64,000 bases of DNA from Harmothoe impar. Lineage: Eukaryota; Annelida; Polychaeta; Phyllodocida; Polynoidae. Under the pieces are notes generated by a model that was not told the DNA's origin, did not search any database, and saw only the letters and a list, made by a program, of their open reading frames with translations. Location of the stretch: NCBI GenBank assembly GCA_947462335.1, contig OX381721.1, positions 32,478,303-32,542,302 on the forward strand, given 5' to 3'. The translations under genes and the position numbers were made by a program. Of this stretch, positions 60,402-64,000 are shown one piece after another (the first letter of the stretch is position 1; every line of letters starts with the position of its first letter).

Positions 60402-61308
60402 TCAATGTATGACTTTCGTTGTAATGTCTCTGTATGAAGATACTCCATTTTTCCCGCTGCTTGGCATCAGTTGCAAACCATTCAAGAATAAGATAAAGAC
60501 GAGGAGGTACATCCGGATCATCCATTTCCAGTCTATGACTCTTTATATACTTTTTCATATCATTTGATATGGGAAGAGAATCAATGCTTTCTTCTTTGTT
60601 TTTCGTACCATTTACTACATATATGTTATACTTTATCACATTACGACATTGCATAGAAAGAGATATGTTATATTCTCGTATTCTGTATTGTTCCAAAACA
60701 GATATAGCTTTCTGACGCAATATCTCATCTCCAGTTACATTATTTCTTTCCTCATTTCTTTCCATGTTCTCTATACTATTAAAATAGTCATACAGTTCAG
60801 CTAATTCATTACTTGTCATAATGCTTCTTGCTTCTTCTGTTAATGCTGCTAATCTATTTTCTGCGGTGTCGTCTGTTACAAATCTTGATCTGATTTCCAT
60901 CCTGTGCCAGTTATTATACAACACATAGAACCACTTGTGTTGCAATAGCAATTTTCTACATTCATTGCTTACTCCATATGTCAAATAGAGCATCATCCTG
61001 ATACATAGTTTTATCTGCCAGTCAGGTGTCGTTGAGTATTCTTTTGTTCCAGCTTTTGAGGTCCATAGAACAAGCGGTGTTACCCATCCTTCGTACAGTT
61101 TTTCTTTTTTGTATGAGAAGAATTCATGCTTTGCTATGTCACAACATTCACAGGTGCATTCTTTCTTGTGTTTTATGTGATAGCACTGAGGAAGAATGCA
61201 GTAGCATCGTTGCTTGTACTCTTCTTTCCTGCAGTCAGGTTGACAACTACAATATTGCATTATTTTATACTTGCAATATTGCATTGTTCGATCCAAATAT
61301 TGCATCAT
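60397..61308 (-). CDS. Cys-rich paralogue family, member 1
   Basis: 303 aa, apparently intronless; a later in-frame methionine (MQYCKYKIMQYC) is also possible. The N-terminal Cys module includes CYCILPQCYHIKHKKECTC then ECCD (C-x-C-x4-C-x8-C-x-C-x-CC). Then comes an all-alpha-looking domain: LVLWTSKAGTKEY, IRMMLYLTYG, VLEQYRIREYNISLSMQCR, and a C-terminal signature DDPDVPPRLYLILEWFATD followed by REKWSIFIQRHY. I do not recognise the family. Members 2 and 3 lie directly upstream. No signal peptide or membrane segment is obvious. Confidence 0.75.
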   Translation of the reverse strand: MMQYLDRTMQYCKYKIMQYCSCQPDCRKEEYKQRCYCILPQCYHIKHKKECTCECCDIAKHEFFSYKKEKLYEGWVTPLVLWTSKAGTKEYSTTPDWQIKLCIRMMLYLTYGVSNECRKLLLQHKWFYVLYNNWHRMEIRSRFVTDDTAENRLAALTEEARSIMTSNELAELYDYFNSIENMERNEERNNVTGDEILRQKAISVLEQYRIREYNISLSMQCRNVIKYNIYVVNGTKNKEESIDSLPISNDMKKYIKSHRLEMDDPDVPPRLYLILEWFATDAKQREKWSIFIQRHYNESHTLK

Positions 61309-61377
61309 GTTATCGATGCAATGTCATGTATGTATACCATTCCAAATGTTCCATCTCAGCATAATTTTCTCTACTAC

Positions 61378-62226
61378 CTACAGCAACACAGAGTACTGAC
61401 GAGATATAAAACTGTCCCAGTTCTCTCTCTTTTCTTTGTCAGTTGCAAACCACTCTACAATACGATACAAACGAGGAGGAACATCTGACTCATCCTGTTC
61501 TATTCTATCGCTTTTTATATACCTTTTCAGTGTATTTGGTATGGGTAACCTATCTATCTTATTGCTTACTAATTCTGTGTTACACGGCATTTTCCAAAAT
61601 ATCAGTGAAACATAATATCTCACTACTTTTCGACATTGCATGCAAAGAGACAGATTGTATTCTCGTAACCTATATTTTTCTACCACAGTTTTAGCTCGAG
61701 TCTGTAACTCGTTCCTTTTATTTTTTAACTCCCTTACTTCTGAGGGTATATCATCTAAATAAGACATCAACTGTAACATTTCGCTTTCCATTAATACTGT
61801 TCCAGGATACTTTGTTGTACACCAAGCTTTGAAGAAAAGAGCAAAGTATGCACCAGTTGATAATATATCTGTTTCATTTCCACGTCCAAAAAATATGTAT
61901 ATCATTATTCTCATTTTCAGTTCTGTTTTCCAGTTAGTCTTGTTCAAGTACTCCTTTGTTCCAGCTTGTTTTGTCCACAGTAGTAGGGGAGAAACGAATG
62001 ATTCATACACTGCGTCTAATTCTCTGGTATAGTATTCTTTGTTCTTGCTATCACAGCAAAGGCAGTTACATCCTCTCTTGTGTGGTACCTTGTAGCATTC
62101 TGCATGGAGACAGCCACAATTTTTTTCTTTTTTCTTTTCACTACATGGACGATAGCAGTAACACACAGGCTTATTTTGCTGTACTCCTTCACACATCCTA
62201 CGACATGTGTTGTCACACTGTTGCAT
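61378..62226 (-). CDS. Cys-rich paralogue family, member 2
   Basis: 282 aa, intronless. The Cys module NCGCLHAECYKVPHKRGC then NCLCCD has exactly the same spacing as in member 1. Shared helical blocks: LLLWTKQAGTKEY, LKMRIMIYIFFG, VVEKYRLREYNLSLCMQCR, LPIPNTLKRYIKSDR and SDVPPRLYRIVEWFATDKEK. It ends RQYSVLL. It is in the same frame as member 1, separated by 69 bp with two in-frame stops. The function is unknown; an immune or regulatory role is only an inference from the neighbouring death-domain gene. Confidence 0.75.
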   Translation of the reverse strand: MQQCDNTCRRMCEGVQQNKPVCYCYRPCSEKKKEKNCGCLHAECYKVPHKRGCNCLCCDSKNKEYYTRELDAVYESFVSPLLLWTKQAGTKEYLNKTNWKTELKMRIMIYIFFGRGNETDILSTGAYFALFFKAWCTTKYPGTVLMESEMLQLMSYLDDIPSEVRELKNKRNELQTRAKTVVEKYRLREYNLSLCMQCRKVVRYYVSLIFWKMPCNTELVSNKIDRLPIPNTLKRYIKSDRIEQDESDVPPRLYRIVEWFATDKEKRENWDSFISRQYSVLL

Positions 62227-62260
62227 ACTGACTGTACTTTATGCAAAGGGATTCTGTACA

Positions 62261-63037
62261 CTATCTTGTTTGTAACTGATCACAATAATGTTTTGTTATG
62301 AACACGTCCCATCTTTCACGTTTGTCCATGTCTTTGGCAAACCATTCTATTATGAGGTATACTGCAGGAGGAACATCTGGATCATTTAATTCTACTATGT
62401 CAGTTGCAAGGTATTTTTTTATTTCATTTGGTAATGCTAAACTGTTGATTCTTTCTTTCGCAATGCAACGTAAGTGTGATCTATTTTCTTTTTTTCCTAC
62501 TACTGTATTGTGACCTGACTTTACACAAGTCGTACGATCTATGTAATAGTTTATAGCGTATCTGCATTGCATTTTCAATGTTATATTGTAATGACGTAAT
62601 CTATATTTCATCAACACCGCTTTTGCATCTTGTTTTATTCCATCCGCACCTCCATTCTCTTCTTTTATTTTGTTCAAATAAGAATAGATAGGTAGCATTT
62701 GTTGTAAAGTAAGTACACACATCATGTCACTCTGTTCATATGTTAAGCTTCTACTATGGGCTGTTTCACTCAGTCCGAAGTGAAGATACATCATGATCTT
62801 TAACTTCAATTCTATTTTCCAATGTGCAAAAGATACATATTCTTTTATCCCAGCTTTTCTTGTCCATATTTTAAGCTGCTGTATCCATGTCTGATATAAC
62901 CTTTCTGTATCTGATGTTTTGTATATACCATTTGAAAATGGAGATGTGCAGTAGCACCCTATGTTATCCCTTAACCTATTGCACTTTGCATTAGCACAGT
63001 TTGGAGCAGGATGCATCCCTTCATATATGTCATACAT
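62261..63037 (-). CDS. Cys-rich paralogue family, member 3
   Basis: 258 aa, intronless. The N-terminal Cys module is reduced (CANAKCNRLRDNIGCYC). The conserved part reads LKIWTRKAGIKEY, LKLKIMMYLHFG, VLMKYRLRHYNITLKMQCR, LPNEIKKYLATD, NDPDVPPAVYLIIEWFAKD and RERWDVFITKHY. Only 34 bp separate its stop from the start of member 2. The 5' side is a TA microsatellite and then the death-domain gene. Confidence 0.75.
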   Translation of the reverse strand: MYDIYEGMHPAPNCANAKCNRLRDNIGCYCTSPFSNGIYKTSDTERLYQTWIQQLKIWTRKAGIKEYVSFAHWKIELKLKIMMYLHFGLSETAHSRSLTYEQSDMMCVLTLQQMLPIYSYLNKIKEENGGADGIKQDAKAVLMKYRLRHYNITLKMQCRYAINYYIDRTTCVKSGHNTVVGKKENRSHLRCIAKERINSLALPNEIKKYLATDIVELNDPDVPPAVYLIIEWFAKDMDKRERWDVFITKHYCDQLQTR

Positions 63038-63058
63038 GCAAAGTAGGGAGTAGAATCA

Positions 63059-63061
<3 letters not shown>

Positions 63062-63119
<58 letters not shown>
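63062..63119. repeat. TA microsatellite
   Basis: About 29 uninterrupted TA units between the death-domain ORF and paralogue member 3. Confidence 0.97.
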
Positions 63120-63122
<3 letters not shown>

Positions 63123-63197
63123 ATTCGCTTATCACAATATAGTATACTATGCATCCACACTACTCACATACAACAGAAGACATTTTTCTTTTCTTTT

Positions 63198-63203
63198 TTT
63201 ATT
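63198..63203 (-). terminator. Polyadenylation signal of death-domain gene
   Basis: Minus-strand AATAAA about 80 nt after the death-domain ORF stop, suggesting that this ORF ends its own mRNA before the three paralogues begin. Confidence 0.55.
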
Positions 63204-63281
63204 TATGTCTATTCACTGTAACAGTACATGCATATGTTATATACCAGGCCTCCTCCTGTTGTTGTATGACAGTATGAATGC

Positions 63282-63971
63282 TTATAATGTAGGAGGAGGT
63301 TTCATGCAACAAGCACAGTTTTCTGTTGTTTGTATTAAATTCACCATTGCTACCTCTTCTATTTCCTCTTCTGTATCGCTTTTCTCCCTTTGTTCCATTA
63401 TTTTTTCTATTTCATCGAACACATACCTTAAAACATCTGTCCGGTTTATTTGTAACAATGCATGCAGTAGCTGGTATGACACATTTTTTTGTTCCCTTTG
63501 CCACATTTTCATTACTTTATATGCATATTTTGATACATCTTGTTCTGGCTGATATGATATCATACGCATTTTCTCCTCTGGTACATAGAGATATGAACCA
63601 ATGTCTCTCCACTCCCTAGGTATTTGTTCGGCCAACATGATGAAGTATTTCTGCATCACTCTGTCCTCTGGTGAGGTATAGTCTATGAGATGCTTCTTGA
63701 AGAAATCTCGAGACTGTTGCAGTAAATCTCCACGCTTTGCTGTCAGCAAAGCATTATGCAGTTCTTTCCATCTGTTTTCTGGCTCAGCAGTTTGCCACCA
63801 ATATTGTAGCATCTCTCTTCCCATTTCCTCCACTCCTTTTCTCTTGTACATGCTATTTAAACGATGGTAAGGGATATTCAGGAAAATGCCGAGTTTCATC
63901 CATTCACCTGGGATCATATCATTTATTTTTACCAGAAGTGTATCTGGATAGTCAAAATTTGTGATCGACAT
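63282..63971 (-). CDS. Protein with two death domains
   Basis: 229 aa from the ATG at 63971; the frame stays open to the window edge, so the true start may lie outside. Two death-fold repeats are visible by the spaced W/L pattern: PGEWMKLGIFLNIPYHRL with MLQYWW and WKELHNALLTAKRGDLLQQS (about residues 10-90), and PREWRDIGSYLYVPEEKMRM with VMKMWQ and LLHALLQINRTDVLRYV (about 105-190). A short acidic tail ends ENCACCMKPPPTL. Such proteins act as adaptors by homotypic death-domain binding in NF-kB or caspase signalling; there is no enzymatic domain. It is most likely an innate-immunity or apoptosis adaptor. Confidence 0.82.
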   Translation of the reverse strand: MSITNFDYPDTLLVKINDMIPGEWMKLGIFLNIPYHRLNSMYKRKGVEEMGREMLQYWWQTAEPENRWKELHNALLTAKRGDLLQQSRDFFKKHLIDYTSPEDRVMQKYFIMLAEQIPREWRDIGSYLYVPEEKMRMISYQPEQDVSKYAYKVMKMWQREQKNVSYQLLHALLQINRTDVLRYVFDEIEKIMEQREKSDTEEEIEEVAMVNLIQTTENCACCMKPPPTL

Positions 63972-64000
63972 AGTACTGTTATCCACCACCACATTCAATC

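Overview
This window is eukaryotic, from an invertebrate animal with a compact, repeat-rich genome. Evidence for this is genes split by GT-AG introns, a prefoldin subunit 5 gene and a PDIA5-type protein disulfide isomerase gene, Ty3/gypsy LTR retrotransposons, and many small inverted-repeat DNA elements. The repeat style is typical of marine invertebrates (amphioxus, echinoderm, hemichordate or lophotrochozoan). I cannot place the species from sequence alone.

Layout. 1-2.75 kb is minisatellite and microsatellite DNA with no credible gene. 3.4-4.0 kb holds a probable solo LTR, and 5.8-6.2 kb a Harbinger-type MITE. 7.19-13.60 kb is a three-layer nest: a TA-flanked DNA element, interrupted by a TTAA-flanked MITE, which is interrupted by a 5.2 kb gypsy retrotransposon with near-identical 164 bp LTRs. 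13.8-18.6 kb is the plus-strand PFDN5 gene (5 exons, 157 aa, complete). 18.0-20.9 kb is packed with MITEs and a 40 bp tandem repeat. 23.88-57.21 kb is one minus-strand gene, convergent with PFDN5: a PDIA5 homologue of 23 coding exons and 769 aa. Its reading frame closes perfectly across all junctions. It has five CXXC thioredoxin domains instead of the three in human PDIA5, plus an inactive N-terminal domain, and a KEEL tail for ER retention. One of its introns carries an 11.6 kb gypsy element (32.40-43.96 kb) with LTRs in which I see no difference. That element has gag, pol, and a third 803-codon ORF with its own apparent promoter.

57.4-60.4 kb is repeat-rich and intergenic. The right end (60.40-64.0 kb) is a tight minus-strand cluster: a protein with two death domains, then three paralogous intronless ORFs of an unrecognised Cys-rich family, separated from one another by only 34 and 69 bp.

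Most noteworthy: (1) the death-domain plus triple-paralogue cluster, which looks operon-like or like a captured unit and may be an undescribed immune or cell-death module; (2) the third ORF and internal CCAAT/GC/TATA promoter of the large gypsy element, together with strong enrichment of the 9-mer ACCGWCGGT through that element; (3) the five-domain PDIA5, built by repeated exon-set duplication and containing a 13 nt microexon; (4) the triple nested transposon.
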